Source: Aestuariivita sp049276915
GTDB taxonomy: Bacteria > Pseudomonadota > Alphaproteobacteria > Rhodobacterales > Rhodobacteraceae
DNA: 64,000 bases
Assembly (NCBI RefSeq): GCF_049276915.1
Contig: NZ_JBASXK010000076.1
Coordinates: forward strand, 1 to 64,000
Reading direction: 5' to 3'
Under the pieces are notes generated by a model, which was given only the letters and a program-made list of their open reading frames with translations, was not told the DNA's origin and searched no databases. A program made the translations under genes and the position numbers. Shown here piece by piece: positions 34,100 through 42,798 of this stretch (position 1 is its first letter; each line of letters starts with the position of its first letter).

Positions 34100-37060
34100 A
34101 TGACCGAACAAAGCCCCAACGACGTCTTCCACGCCTCGTCCTTCATGCAAGGGCATAACGCGGAATACCTTGAACAGATGTATGCCCGCTTTGCCAACGA
34201 CCCCAACGCGGTCGACGAAAGCTGGGCCGAGTTCTTCCGCCAGCTTGGCGATACCGAGATCGACGTCAAACGCGAGGCCGAGGGCCCCTCATGGGCGCGC
34301 CGCGACTGGCCGCCGGTTCCCTCTGACGATCTGACCCACGCGCTGACCGGCGAATGGGCCGAGGCCACCGGCGAGCTGCAGGCCGCAGGCGAAAAGATCA
34401 AGGCCAAGGCAGCCGAGACCGGCGTCTCAGTCACCGACGAGCAGATCAAGCGCGCGGTTCTGGATTCCATCCGCGCCCTGATGCTGATCCGGGCCTATCG
34501 GATCCGGGGCCATCTGGTGGCCGATCTGGATCCGCTGGGCATGCGCGACCAGACCACCCATCCCGAACTGGACCCGCGCACCTATGGCTTTGGCGATGCG
34601 GATATGGATCGCCCGATCTTCATCGACAATGTGCTGGGTCTGCAAACCGCCTCCATGCGTCAGATCGTCGAAATCGTGAAACGCACCTATTGCGGCACCT
34701 TTGCGCTGCAATACATGCACATCTCGGACCCCGAGCAAGCCGCCTGGCTGAAAGAGCGCATCGAAGGCTATGGCAAGGAAATCGCCTTCACCCGTGAAGG
34801 GCGCAAGGCGATCCTGAACAAGCTGGTCGAAGCCGAGGGCTTCGAGAAATTCCTTCATGTCAAATACATGGGCACCAAACGCTTCGGCCTTGATGGTGGC
34901 GAGGCGCTGATCCCGGCGATGGAGCAGATCATCAAGCGCGGAGGCGCGCTGGGTCTCAAGGAGATCGTGATCGGCATGCCCCACCGTGGCCGCCTGTCGG
35001 TTCTGGCCAATGTGATGCGCAAACCCTATCGCGCGATCTTCAACGAGTTTCAGGGCGGCAGTTTCAAACCCGAAGATGTCGATGGCTCGGGCGATGTGAA
35101 ATACCACCTCGGAGCCTCATCGGACCGCGACTTTGACGGCAACTCGGTGCACCTGTCGCTGACCGCCAACCCCTCGCATCTCGAAGCGGTGAACCCGGTC
35201 GTTCTGGGCAAGGTGCGCGCCAAACAGGACCAGTTGAACGACCGCGACCGCACGGCGGTGATGGCCGTGCTGCTGCACGGCGATGCGGCCTTTGCCGGCC
35301 AGGGCGTCGTGGCCGAAGGCTTTGGCCTGTCGGGCCTGCGCGGCCACAAGACCGGCGGCACCATGCATATCGTCGTGAACAACCAGATCGGCTTTACCAC
35401 CGCCCCGCATTTCTCGCGCTCCTCGCCCTATCCGACCGATATCGCGCTGATGGTCGAAGCCCCGATCTTTCACGTCAACGGCGATGACCCCGAGGCCGTG
35501 GTGCATGCCGCCAAGGTCGCCACCGAGTTCCGCCAGAAGTTCCAGAAGGACGTGGTGCTGGATATCTTCTGCTATCGCCGGTTCGGTCACAACGAGGGCG
35601 ACGAGCCCATGTTCACCAACCCGATCATGTACAACAAGATCAAGTCGCACAAAACCACGCTGGCGCTTTACACCGAACGCCTCGTCAAGGACGGCCTCAT
35701 TCCCGAGGGCGAGATCGAGGATATGAAAACCGCCTTCCAGGCCCATCTCAACGATGAGTTCGAAGCCGGCAAGAACTATAAACCCAACCGGGCCGACTGG
35801 CTTGACGGGCGCTGGTCGCACCTGGATCGCAACAAGGACGACTATGTACGCGGCGACACCGCCATCCCGCCCGAAACGCTGACCCAGATCGGCACCGCCC
35901 TCACCCGCGTCCCCGAGGGTTTCCCGCTGCACAAGACCGTGGGCCGCCTGCTGGAAAACCGCGCCCAGATGTTCGAAACCGGCGAGAATTTCGACTGGGC
36001 CACAGGCGAAGCGCTGGCCTTCGGCTCGCTGCTCACCGAAGGCTACCCGGTGCGCCTTGCCGGCCAGGACTCCACGCGCGGCACCTTCTCCCAGCGCCAT
36101 TCCGGGATCATCAACCAGCAAACCGAAGAGCGTTACTTCCCCCTCAACAACATCCGCGAGGGGCAGGCTCAGTTCGACGTGATCGACTCCATGCTCAGCG
36201 AATATGCCGTGCTTGGCTTTGAATACGGCTATTCGCTGGCCGAACCCAACGCCCTTACCCTCTGGGAGGCGCAATTCGGCGATTTCGCCAATGGCGCGCA
36301 GATCATGTTCGATCAGTTCCTCTCATCGGGCGAAAGCAAATGGCTGCGCATGTCCGGGCTGGTCTGCCTGCTGCCGCACGGCTTCGAAGGCCAGGGCCCC
36401 GAACATTCCTCGGCCCGGCTCGAACGCTTCCTGCAGCAATGCGGACAGGACAACTGGATCGTGGCCAATTGCACCACACCGGCCAACTATTTCCACATCC
36501 TGCGCCGCCAGCTGCACCGCGACTTCCGCAAGCCGCTGATCCTGATGACGCCGAAATCGCTGCTGCGCCACAAGCTCGCCGTTTCGCGGACCGAGGATTT
36601 CACCACCGGATCCTCCTTCCACCGCGTTCTGTGGGACGATGCCGAACGCGGCAATTCCGACACCAAGCTGAAACCGGATGACAAGATCAAACGCGTGATC
36701 ATGTGCTCGGGCAAAGTCTATTTCGACCTGCTCGAGGAACGCGACGCGCGCGGCATCGACGACATCTACCTGCTGCGCGTGGAACAGTTCTATCCCTTCC
36801 CCGCCATCAGCCTCGTGAAGGAACTGGAACGCTTCAAACAGGCCGAGATGGTCTGGTGCCAGGAAGAACCCAAGAACCAAGGTGCCTGGACCTTCATCGA
36901 ACCCAATATCGAATGGGTGCTCAGCCGCATCGACGCCCAGTACAAACGCCCGGTTTACGTCGGCCGCGCCACCTCTGCCTCGCCCGCCACGGGTCTGGCC
37001 AGCCAACACAAAGCCCAACAAGACGCGCTCGTGAACGAAGCGCTGACGATTGAAGGATAA
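34100..37060 (+). CDS. sucA: 2-oxoglutarate dehydrogenase E1 component
   Basis: A 986-residue thiamine-diphosphate enzyme that decarboxylates 2-oxoglutarate and transfers the succinyl group to the lipoyl arm of SucB. The N-terminal E2-binding segment (SPNDVFHASSFMQGHNAEYL) is present. IGMPHRGRLSVLANV and the GDAAFAGQGVV to NNQIGFTT stretch bind ThDP and Mg. The C-terminal half has GQDSTRGTFSQRH and LPHGFEGQGPEHSSAR. Start at 34100 is set by homology (MTEQSPND), without a clear ribosome site. Only 5 bp separate it from sucB. Confidence 0.98.
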   Translation: MTEQSPNDVFHASSFMQGHNAEYLEQMYARFANDPNAVDESWAEFFRQLGDTEIDVKREAEGPSWARRDWPPVPSDDLTHALTGEWAEATGELQAAGEKIKAKAAETGVSVTDEQIKRAVLDSIRALMLIRAYRIRGHLVADLDPLGMRDQTTHPELDPRTYGFGDADMDRPIFIDNVLGLQTASMRQIVEIVKRTYCGTFALQYMHISDPEQAAWLKERIEGYGKEIAFTREGRKAILNKLVEAEGFEKFLHVKYMGTKRFGLDGGEALIPAMEQIIKRGGALGLKEIVIGMPHRGRLSVLANVMRKPYRAIFNEFQGGSFKPEDVDGSGDVKYHLGASSDRDFDGNSVHLSLTANPSHLEAVNPVVLGKVRAKQDQLNDRDRTAVMAVLLHGDAAFAGQGVVAEGFGLSGLRGHKTGGTMHIVVNNQIGFTTAPHFSRSSPYPTDIALMVEAPIFHVNGDDPEAVVHAAKVATEFRQKFQKDVVLDIFCYRRFGHNEGDEPMFTNPIMYNKIKSHKTTLALYTERLVKDGLIPEGEIEDMKTAFQAHLNDEFEAGKNYKPNRADWLDGRWSHLDRNKDDYVRGDTAIPPETLTQIGTALTRVPEGFPLHKTVGRLLENRAQMFETGENFDWATGEALAFGSLLTEGYPVRLAGQDSTRGTFSQRHSGIINQQTEERYFPLNNIREGQAQFDVIDSMLSEYAVLGFEYGYSLAEPNALTLWEAQFGDFANGAQIMFDQFLSSGESKWLRMSGLVCLLPHGFEGQGPEHSSARLERFLQQCGQDNWIVANCTTPANYFHILRRQLHRDFRKPLILMTPKSLLRHKLAVSRTEDFTTGSSFHRVLWDDAERGNSDTKLKPDDKIKRVIMCSGKVYFDLLEERDARGIDDIYLLRVEQFYPFPAISLVKELERFKQAEMVWCQEEPKNQGAWTFIEPNIEWVLSRIDAQYKRPVYVGRATSASPATGLASQHKAQQDALVNEALTIEG

Positions 37061-37065
37061 ACGAG

Positions 37066-38553
37066 ATGACCATCGAAGTCCGCGTGCCCACCCTGGGCGA
37101 ATCCGTGACCGAAGCGACCGTCGCCACCTGGTTCAAGAAACCCGGAGATGCCGTGGCCGTGGATGAAATGCTCTGCGAGCTGGAAACCGACAAGGTCACC
37201 GTCGAAGTGCCCAGCCCCGTGGCCGGCACCATGGGCGATATCGTCGCCGGCGAAGGTGACACCGTCGGCGTCGACGCGCTGCTGGCCACGATTGCCGAAG
37301 GCGCCGGTGCCCCCGTGGGCGATCCGCCGGCCGCCAGATCCGCCCCGGCGGCCAAGGGCGGCAGCGTCGATGTGATGGTTCCCACCTTGGGAGAATCCGT
37401 CACCGAAGCCACGGTTTCGACCTGGTTCAAAGCCGTGGGCGACACGGTCGCGCAGGACGAAATGCTCTGTGAGCTGGAGACCGACAAGGTCTCGGTCGAA
37501 GTGCCCGCCCCCGCCGCGGGCGTGCTGGTGGAAATCAGCGCCCCCGAAGGCACCACCGTCGAGGCCTCTGGCAAACTGGCGGTGATCTCCACCTCGGGCA
37601 AGATCCCGGCGACCCCGGCCACCGCCCCGGCCGCCTCGGCTCCCGCGGCTGCCACCACTGGCAAGGATGTGGCTAACGCGCCCTCCGCTCAGAAAGCCAT
37701 GGCCGAGGCCGGTCTCGACCCCGCTCAGGTCACAGGCTCGGGCCGCGACGGCCGCATCATGAAAGAGGACGTCGCCAAAGCCGCCGCTGCCGCTCCGGCC
37801 CCGGCCACCCCGGTCGCCGCCGCCCCGCGCGCCCCGGTCGCCGCCGAGGATGCCGCACGCGAGGAGCGGGTGAAAATGACCCGCCTGCGCCAGACCATCG
37901 CGCGCCGCCTCAAGGATGCCCAGAACACGGCGGCAATCCTGACCACCTATAACGAGGTGGACATGGGTGCCTGCATGGAGCTGCGCAAAACCTACAAGGA
38001 CGCGTTCGAGCAGAAGCACGGCGTCAAACTGGGCTTCATGTCCTTCTTCACCAAAGCCTGCTGCCACGCCCTGCGCGAAGTCCCCGAGGTCAATGCCGAG
38101 ATCGACGGCACCGACATTGTCTACAAGAACTTCGTCCACATGGGCATCGCCGCCGGCACCCCGCAAGGCCTGGTGGTCCCGGTGATCCGCGACGCCGACC
38201 GCATGAGCTTTGCCGAAATCGAAAAAGCCATCGCCGAAAAGGGAAAACGGGCGCGCGACGGCAAGCTCTCCATGGCCGAAATGCAGGGCGGCACCTTCAC
38301 CATCTCCAACGGTGGCGTCTATGGCTCGCTGATGTCCTCACCGATCCTGAACCCGCCACAATCGGGTATCCTCGGCATGCACAAGATCCAGGACCGCCCC
38401 ATGGTCGTGGGCGGGCAGATCGTGATCCGCCCGATGATGTACCTGGCGCTGTCTTACGACCACCGCATCGTCGACGGCAAGGGCGCCGTCACCTTCCTTG
38501 TGCGCGTGAAAGAGGCGCTGGAAGATCCCCGCCGGCTGTTGATGGATTTGTAA
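37066..38553 (+). CDS. sucB: Dihydrolipoamide succinyltransferase (E2) with two lipoyl domains
   Basis: A 495-residue E2 core. It has two tandem lipoyl domains (about 1-78 and 103-180), each with the swinging-arm lysine in ETDKV. A Pro/Ala-rich linker follows, then the E1/E3-binding domain (ANAPSAQKAMAEAGLDPAQV) and the catalytic domain. The latter has the His and Asp of the SYDHRIVDGKGA motif at the end. E. coli SucB has one lipoyl domain in about 405 residues, so the extra 90 residues are the second lipoyl domain. It passes succinyl to CoA within the 2-oxoglutarate dehydrogenase complex. Confidence 0.98.
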   Translation: MTIEVRVPTLGESVTEATVATWFKKPGDAVAVDEMLCELETDKVTVEVPSPVAGTMGDIVAGEGDTVGVDALLATIAEGAGAPVGDPPAARSAPAAKGGSVDVMVPTLGESVTEATVSTWFKAVGDTVAQDEMLCELETDKVSVEVPAPAAGVLVEISAPEGTTVEASGKLAVISTSGKIPATPATAPAASAPAAATTGKDVANAPSAQKAMAEAGLDPAQVTGSGRDGRIMKEDVAKAAAAAPAPATPVAAAPRAPVAAEDAAREERVKMTRLRQTIARRLKDAQNTAAILTTYNEVDMGACMELRKTYKDAFEQKHGVKLGFMSFFTKACCHALREVPEVNAEIDGTDIVYKNFVHMGIAAGTPQGLVVPVIRDADRMSFAEIEKAIAEKGKRARDGKLSMAEMQGGTFTISNGGVYGSLMSSPILNPPQSGILGMHKIQDRPMVVGGQIVIRPMMYLALSYDHRIVDGKGAVTFLVRVKEALEDPRRLLMDL

Positions 38554-38560
38554 ATCGGGT

Positions 38561-38613
38561 GCCGGGCCAGGGCCCGGCATCCCCGAACGCCGTAGGGCGG
38601 GATTCATCCCGCC
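38561..38613. repeat. Two adjacent palindromic hairpins between sucB and the MAPEG gene
   Basis: GCCGGGCC-AG-GGCCCGGC (38561-38578) and GGCGGGAT-TC-ATCCCGCC (38596-38613) are perfect 8 bp stems with 2-base centres. I recall the second as a palindrome dispersed between genes in Rhodobacterales. Neither has a T-run, so they are more likely repeat elements or mRNA-stabilising hairpins than terminators. Confidence 0.7.
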
Positions 38614-38632
38614 ACGGACAAAGAGCCAGGTC

Positions 38633-39028
38633 ATGACCCCCGAACTCACCGCCCTCACCCTCGCCGCCCTGTTTCAGATCGGGCAATTCGTGCTGTTTGC
38701 GATTCCGGCGAACCGCGATCTCGGCCCCGGATACACCTCCGGGCCACGCGACCGGCCTCCCTCGCGCGACCTGTCGGTGATGACGGGCCGCCTGCAGCGG
38801 GCGCTCAACAACCATTTCGAGGGGCTGATCCTCTTCACCATCGCCTGCGTGGTCGTCACGCTGGGCGAAGCCTCAACGCCGTTCACCGCCGGCTGCGCCT
38901 GGGCCTATCTGGGCGCGCGCGTGCTCTACCTGCCGGCCTATGCCTTCGGCTGGCGGCCCTGGCGTTCGATCATCTGGGCGGTGGGGTTTTTCGCCACGCT
39001 CTTCATGCTGATCGCAGCCCTGCTGTGA
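38633..39028 (+). CDS. MAPEG-family membrane protein
   Basis: A 131-residue membrane protein with four helices. RLQRALNNHFEGLILFTIAC is the characteristic MAPEG motif (Arg, Asn, Glu), and YLGARVLYLPAYAFGW the second. Eukaryotic relatives are glutathione-dependent eicosanoid or detoxification enzymes; the bacterial ones are mostly uncharacterised. It is placed between sucB and lpdA but flanked on both sides by repeat elements, suggesting that it was inserted in the operon. Confidence 0.88.
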   Translation: MTPELTALTLAALFQIGQFVLFAIPANRDLGPGYTSGPRDRPPSRDLSVMTGRLQRALNNHFEGLILFTIACVVVTLGEASTPFTAGCAWAYLGARVLYLPAYAFGWRPWRSIIWAVGFFATLFMLIAALL

Positions 39029-39035
39029 TCTTCAT

Positions 39036-39078
39036 CTTGCTCCAAATATTCCCGGGGGTCCGGGGGCAGCGCCCCCGG
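39036..39078. repeat. Intergenic repeat, copy B, with GC-rich hairpin
   Basis: CTTGCTCCAAATATTCCCGG, then a perfect 8 bp hairpin CCGGGGGC-AGC-GCCCCCGG (39060-39078). It resembles copies A (24503) and C (40519). It lies just before lpdA. Confidence 0.65.
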
Positions 39079-39104
39079 CTCCGCCAGACAAAAGGACCAA
39101 CGCT

Positions 39105-40493
39105 ATGGCAAATTATGACGTGATCATCATCGGCTCTGGCCCCGGCGGCTATGTCTGTGCCATCCGCTGCGCGCAACTGGGCCTCAAGGTGGCCTGTGTC
39201 GAAGGCCGCGAAACCCTGGGCGGCACCTGCCTCAACGTGGGCTGCATCCCCTCCAAGGCCCTGCTGCACGCCTCGCATATGCTGCATGAGGCGGAACACA
39301 ACTTTGCCGCCATGGGCCTGAAAGGCAAATCCCCCACGGTCGACTGGAAACAGATGCTCGCCTATAAGGACGACACCATTGCCCAGAACACCAAGGGTAT
39401 CGAATTTCTGTTCAAGAAGAACAAGATAGACTGGATCAAAGGCTGGGCCACGATCCCCGCCGCAGGCCAGGTCAAGGTCGCTGACACCATCCACACAGCC
39501 AGCAACATCATCATCGCATCCGGCTCCGAACCCGCCGCATTGCCCGGCGTCGAGATCGACGAAAAGACCGTCGTGACCTCCACAGGCGCGCTGGAACTGG
39601 GCAAGGTTCCCAAACATCTGGCGGTGATCGGCGCAGGCGTGATCGGCCTCGAACTCGGCTCGGTCTACAAGCGCCTCGGCTCGAAGGTCACGGTCGTGGA
39701 ATACCTCGACGTGGTCACCCCCGGCATGGATGGCGAAGTCCAGAAAACCTTCCAAAGGTTGCTTGCTAAACAAGGGCTCAACTTCATCATGGGTGCTGCC
39801 GTCCAAAAGGTGGAAACAACCAGATCCAAAGCCACACTCACCTATAAACTGCGCAAGGATGACAGTGAGCACACGCTGGATGCCGACGTCGTCCTTGTCG
39901 CCACCGGCCGGCGCCCCTATACCGACGGGCTCGGCCTCGACGCACTCGGCATCGACACCTCCCCGCGTGGCCAGATCAAGGTCGGCAAGGACTGGCAAAC
40001 CAACATCCCCGGCATCTATGCGATCGGCGATTGCATCGACGGCCCGATGCTGGCCCACAAGGCCGAAGACGAAGGCATGGCCGCCGCCGAACAGGTGGCG
40101 GGCAAACATGGCCATGTGAACTATGGCGTGATTCCCGGCGTGATCTACACCCACCCCGAAGTCGCCAATGTCGGAGAGACCGAGGAATCCCTGAAAGAAC
40201 GGGGATGCAGCTACAAGGTCGGAAAGTTCTCCTTCATGGGCAACGGACGCGCCAAAGCCAATTTCGCCGCCGACGGTTTCGTCAAGATCCTCGCCGACAA
40301 GAACAGCGATCGCATCCTGGGGGCCCATATCATCGGCCCCGCCGCCGGCGATCTGATCCATGAAATCTGCGTCGCGATGGAGTTCGGTGCCTCCGCCGAA
40401 GACCTGGCCATGACCTGCCACGCCCACCCGACCTATTCGGAAGCCGTGCGCGAAGCCGCCCTTGCCTGCGGCGACGGCCCCATCCACAGCTGA
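39105..40493 (+). CDS. lpdA: Dihydrolipoyl dehydrogenase (E3 of 2-oxoglutarate dehydrogenase)
   Basis: A 462-residue FAD enzyme that reoxidises dihydrolipoamide with NAD. GSGPGGYVCAIR binds FAD, GGTCLNVGCIPSKALL holds the redox disulfide, VIGAGVIGLELGSVY binds NAD, and HAHPTYSEAVREAAL gives the catalytic His-Glu pair across the dimer. As the last gene of sucC...sucAB...lpdA it should be the E3 for this complex. AAAGGA lies 9 bases before the ATG. Confidence 0.97.
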   Translation: MANYDVIIIGSGPGGYVCAIRCAQLGLKVACVEGRETLGGTCLNVGCIPSKALLHASHMLHEAEHNFAAMGLKGKSPTVDWKQMLAYKDDTIAQNTKGIEFLFKKNKIDWIKGWATIPAAGQVKVADTIHTASNIIIASGSEPAALPGVEIDEKTVVTSTGALELGKVPKHLAVIGAGVIGLELGSVYKRLGSKVTVVEYLDVVTPGMDGEVQKTFQRLLAKQGLNFIMGAAVQKVETTRSKATLTYKLRKDDSEHTLDADVVLVATGRRPYTDGLGLDALGIDTSPRGQIKVGKDWQTNIPGIYAIGDCIDGPMLAHKAEDEGMAAAEQVAGKHGHVNYGVIPGVIYTHPEVANVGETEESLKERGCSYKVGKFSFMGNGRAKANFAADGFVKILADKNSDRILGAHIIGPAAGDLIHEICVAMEFGASAEDLAMTCHAHPTYSEAVREAALACGDGPIHS

Positions 40494-40518
40494 CCAGGGC
40501 CTTCGGGCCCACCGGCTT

Positions 40519-40567
40519 CTTTCTGGTCTGAAATACCCCGGGGGGTTCGGGGGGTAGAACCCCCCGG
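40519..40567. repeat. Intergenic repeat, copy C, acting as a likely bidirectional terminator
   Basis: CTTTCTGGTCTGAAATACCC, then an 11 bp perfect stem CCGGGGGGTTC (40538-40548) with GAACCCCCCGG (40557-40567). It separates the convergent lpdA and flavoprotein genes. A GGGCC-TTCG-GGCCC hairpin (40497-40510) also sits right after the lpdA stop. Confidence 0.7.
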
Positions 40568-40569
40568 CG

Positions 40570-41172
40570 CTACCACATGGTGCGCAGCGCCCGCGCATGC
40601 CAGGCCGCATCATAGGGCGCGCCGCCCTCTGCGCCCTGGCTGATCTCGGCCAGAATCTCGCCCGGCGTCGGCAGGCCCGCGCTGTCATCGCGCGTCCACA
40701 GACCCGCGCGCATCAGGGCACGGGCGCATTGCGTATAGACTTCGGATATCGCGATCACGATCACCGTGGCAGGCTGGCGATCATTGCGCTCAAACCGGGC
40801 CCGAAGCGCTGCATCCGATGTCAGCCGCGCCTGCCCGTTCGCCCGCACAACCGTGTTCGACCCGGGCACCATGAACATCAGTGACACACGCCCGTCCAGC
40901 ACGATATTGCGCAATGAATCCAGACGGTTGTTACCCCGCCAATCGGGCATCGCCAGGGTGCCCGGATCCAGTTCCAGAACCACCGGGCCATCATCTCCGC
41001 GCGGGCTGCCATCGCTGCCATCAGGTCCGACCGTGGTCAGCATGCAAAACCGCGAGGCCATGATCCACTGCCGGTAAAGCGGTGTAAGCTGGCCCGCCAC
41101 CTTGCGCAGCGCCGGCGCTCCCGGGCTGCCATAAAGCGCTTCCAGAGCCTCGATACTATCGATGTGATCCAT
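40570..41172 (-). CDS. Pyridoxamine-phosphate-oxidase-like FMN flavoprotein
   Basis: A 200-residue split-barrel protein of the MSMEG_1061-type PPOX family. FCMLTTVGPDGSDGSPRGD, LAMPDWRGNNRLDSLRNI and VRANGQARLT are the usual blocks around the FMN site. It probably binds FMN or F420-like flavin and carries out a redox reaction; the substrate is unknown. Its start overlaps the end of plsC by 17 bp, so it is the last gene of an ftsE-ftsX-plsC-PPOX set. Confidence 0.85.
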   Translation of the reverse strand: MDHIDSIEALEALYGSPGAPALRKVAGQLTPLYRQWIMASRFCMLTTVGPDGSDGSPRGDDGPVVLELDPGTLAMPDWRGNNRLDSLRNIVLDGRVSLMFMVPGSNTVVRANGQARLTSDAALRARFERNDRQPATVIVIAISEVYTQCARALMRAGLWTRDDSAGLPTPGEILAEISQGAEGGAPYDAAWHARALRTMW

Positions 41173-41899
41173 CTGCCTGAAACCCCGCCTCCGCCATCAG
41201 AGCATCCGAACGCGTCTCGACCGCCTGCTCCAGATCGGCCATGAATTGCAGCCGATCCTTGCCCGGCGCGACCGGCTCGAGGAATTCCACGACCGCAAGG
41301 CCCGGGTTGCGCAGGATACCCTTGCGCGGCCAGAACAGACCGACATTTGTCGCCGCCGGCACGCAGGTCTGGTCCAGCTCCTGATAGAGCACGCCGGTGC
41401 CCACCTTGTAGGGCACCTTGTCGCCCGGCGCGACGCGCGTGCCCTGGGAATAGATGATCAACTGGCCCGGATCGGAGAACTCGCGCGCCACGTCCCGCAC
41501 CATCTTGGCAATCGCCGCACCGCGCTTGCCGCGATTGACCGGCACACATCCAAGGCGCTTGGCATAGATCCCGATGACCGGCGTCCAGAGCAGCTCACGC
41601 TTCATGATGAATTTTCCACGCGGCACGGCGTTGAAGATCATCATGATGTCCAGAAAGGATTGATGTTTGGCCGCGATCATCACTTCGCCGGTGGGCACGA
41701 CACCGCGCACTTCGGTGCGGATGCCCACCATCCAGCGCGCAGTCCAGAACACCCAGCGGCAATAGGTCTTGCAGGCCGCAAAGGCCCCGTTGCGCGACAC
41801 CAGAGCATAGGGCGCAAACAGCAGGCCGATCACCAGCATCGCCAGATAGATCTGCACCACATAGATCAGGGAAACGACCCAGCGTATCGCAAATGGCAT
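41156..41899 (-). CDS. plsC: 1-acyl-sn-glycerol-3-phosphate acyltransferase
   Basis: A 247-residue membrane enzyme that acylates lysophosphatidic acid to phosphatidic acid. It has an N-terminal transmembrane helix (about 9-30), the HX4D motif HQSFLD (His79, Asp84), and YSQGTRVAPG in place of the usual FPEGTR block, with Glu replaced by Gln. PVNRGKRG is another family block. Its start overlaps the ftsX stop by one base (TGATG). Confidence 0.88.
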   Translation of the reverse strand: MPFAIRWVVSLIYVVQIYLAMLVIGLLFAPYALVSRNGAFAACKTYCRWVFWTARWMVGIRTEVRGVVPTGEVMIAAKHQSFLDIMMIFNAVPRGKFIMKRELLWTPVIGIYAKRLGCVPVNRGKRGAAIAKMVRDVAREFSDPGQLIIYSQGTRVAPGDKVPYKVGTGVLYQELDQTCVPAATNVGLFWPRKGILRNPGLAVVEFLEPVAPGKDRLQFMADLEQAVETRSDALMAEAGFQADGSHR

Positions 41900-42798
41900 C
41901 AGCTCAACCCCCTGAGCGTGCGCCCGGCCGCATAGCGCGTTGCACCAAAGGCCACGACGGCTCCCAGAACCGGGATCAACAGCGGTGCGAACCAGCCCAT
42001 GCCCTCAAAGCCAAGCCCCGTGAGGAAATCGCCGGCCTCGGATGTGGACGGCAAGAGAGACACGGCAAGAACGCCCGCCAGCATGCCAACCGTCGCCCCG
42101 ATCAGCGCGCGCAGGGTAAAGCGGCGCACGAAGGCGCGCGCGATGGTGCTGTCGCGTGCGCCCACCAGCCGCATCACCTCGATGACCTGCCCATTGGCCG
42201 AAAGGGCCGAATTGGCCGCCAGCGTGATCATCGCCGCCATCGCACCGGTGATCAGAAGGATCGAAAAGAACCCCAGCCTGCGCAGCGTGCCGGCAGCCTC
42301 CACTAGGGGGCGGCGCCAGCGCGTATGGTCATCCAGAACCGCACCGGGCACCTCGGCCGACAACCGCAGGCGCAGCCCCTGCGCATCATAGCCCTCGGCG
42401 GTCTCGATCACTTCGATCAGGCGCGGCACCGGAAGTTGATCCAGCGGCAGATCCGCTCCGAACCACGGCGCCAGCAGCGCGGACTGTTCCGCATCGCTCA
42501 GCGCGCGGGCGCTGGCCACGCCCGGGGTCTGGCGCAGCACGCGCAACGCCGCATCGGTCTGCGTGATCATCTGATCGGCGGGGGCACTGATGCGCAACGT
42601 GGCACTGCGCGCCAGTTCCTCGGCCCAGCGATCCGCAAGACGTCCCGCCGCCAGAGACAGCGCCAAGGCGAACACCGCCAGAAAGGCCATCGCCCCGGCG
42701 GCGAACAGCGTGAGATTTGCGGTAAACCCGGTCGGTGGCACCACGCGGTCTGCATGGTTGTCCGGGGCCAGCACCGAAGTCAGGTTGCTCAGGTTCAC
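41899..42798 (-). CDS. ftsX: Cell division protein FtsX-like permease
   Basis: A 299-residue membrane protein with a first helix (about 28-52), a large periplasmic domain (about 55-170) and three further helices. VIEVMRLVGARDSTIARAFV is the conserved cytoplasmic FtsX motif. With FtsE it forms the ABC-like complex that activates septal peptidoglycan hydrolases. It starts by ATGA overlap with ftsE. Confidence 0.9.
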   Translation of the reverse strand: MNLSNLTSVLAPDNHADRVVPPTGFTANLTLFAAGAMAFLAVFALALSLAAGRLADRWAEELARSATLRISAPADQMITQTDAALRVLRQTPGVASARALSDAEQSALLAPWFGADLPLDQLPVPRLIEVIETAEGYDAQGLRLRLSAEVPGAVLDDHTRWRRPLVEAAGTLRRLGFFSILLITGAMAAMITLAANSALSANGQVIEVMRLVGARDSTIARAFVRRFTLRALIGATVGMLAGVLAVSLLPSTSEAGDFLTGLGFEGMGWFAPLLIPVLGAVVAFGATRYAAGRTLRGLS

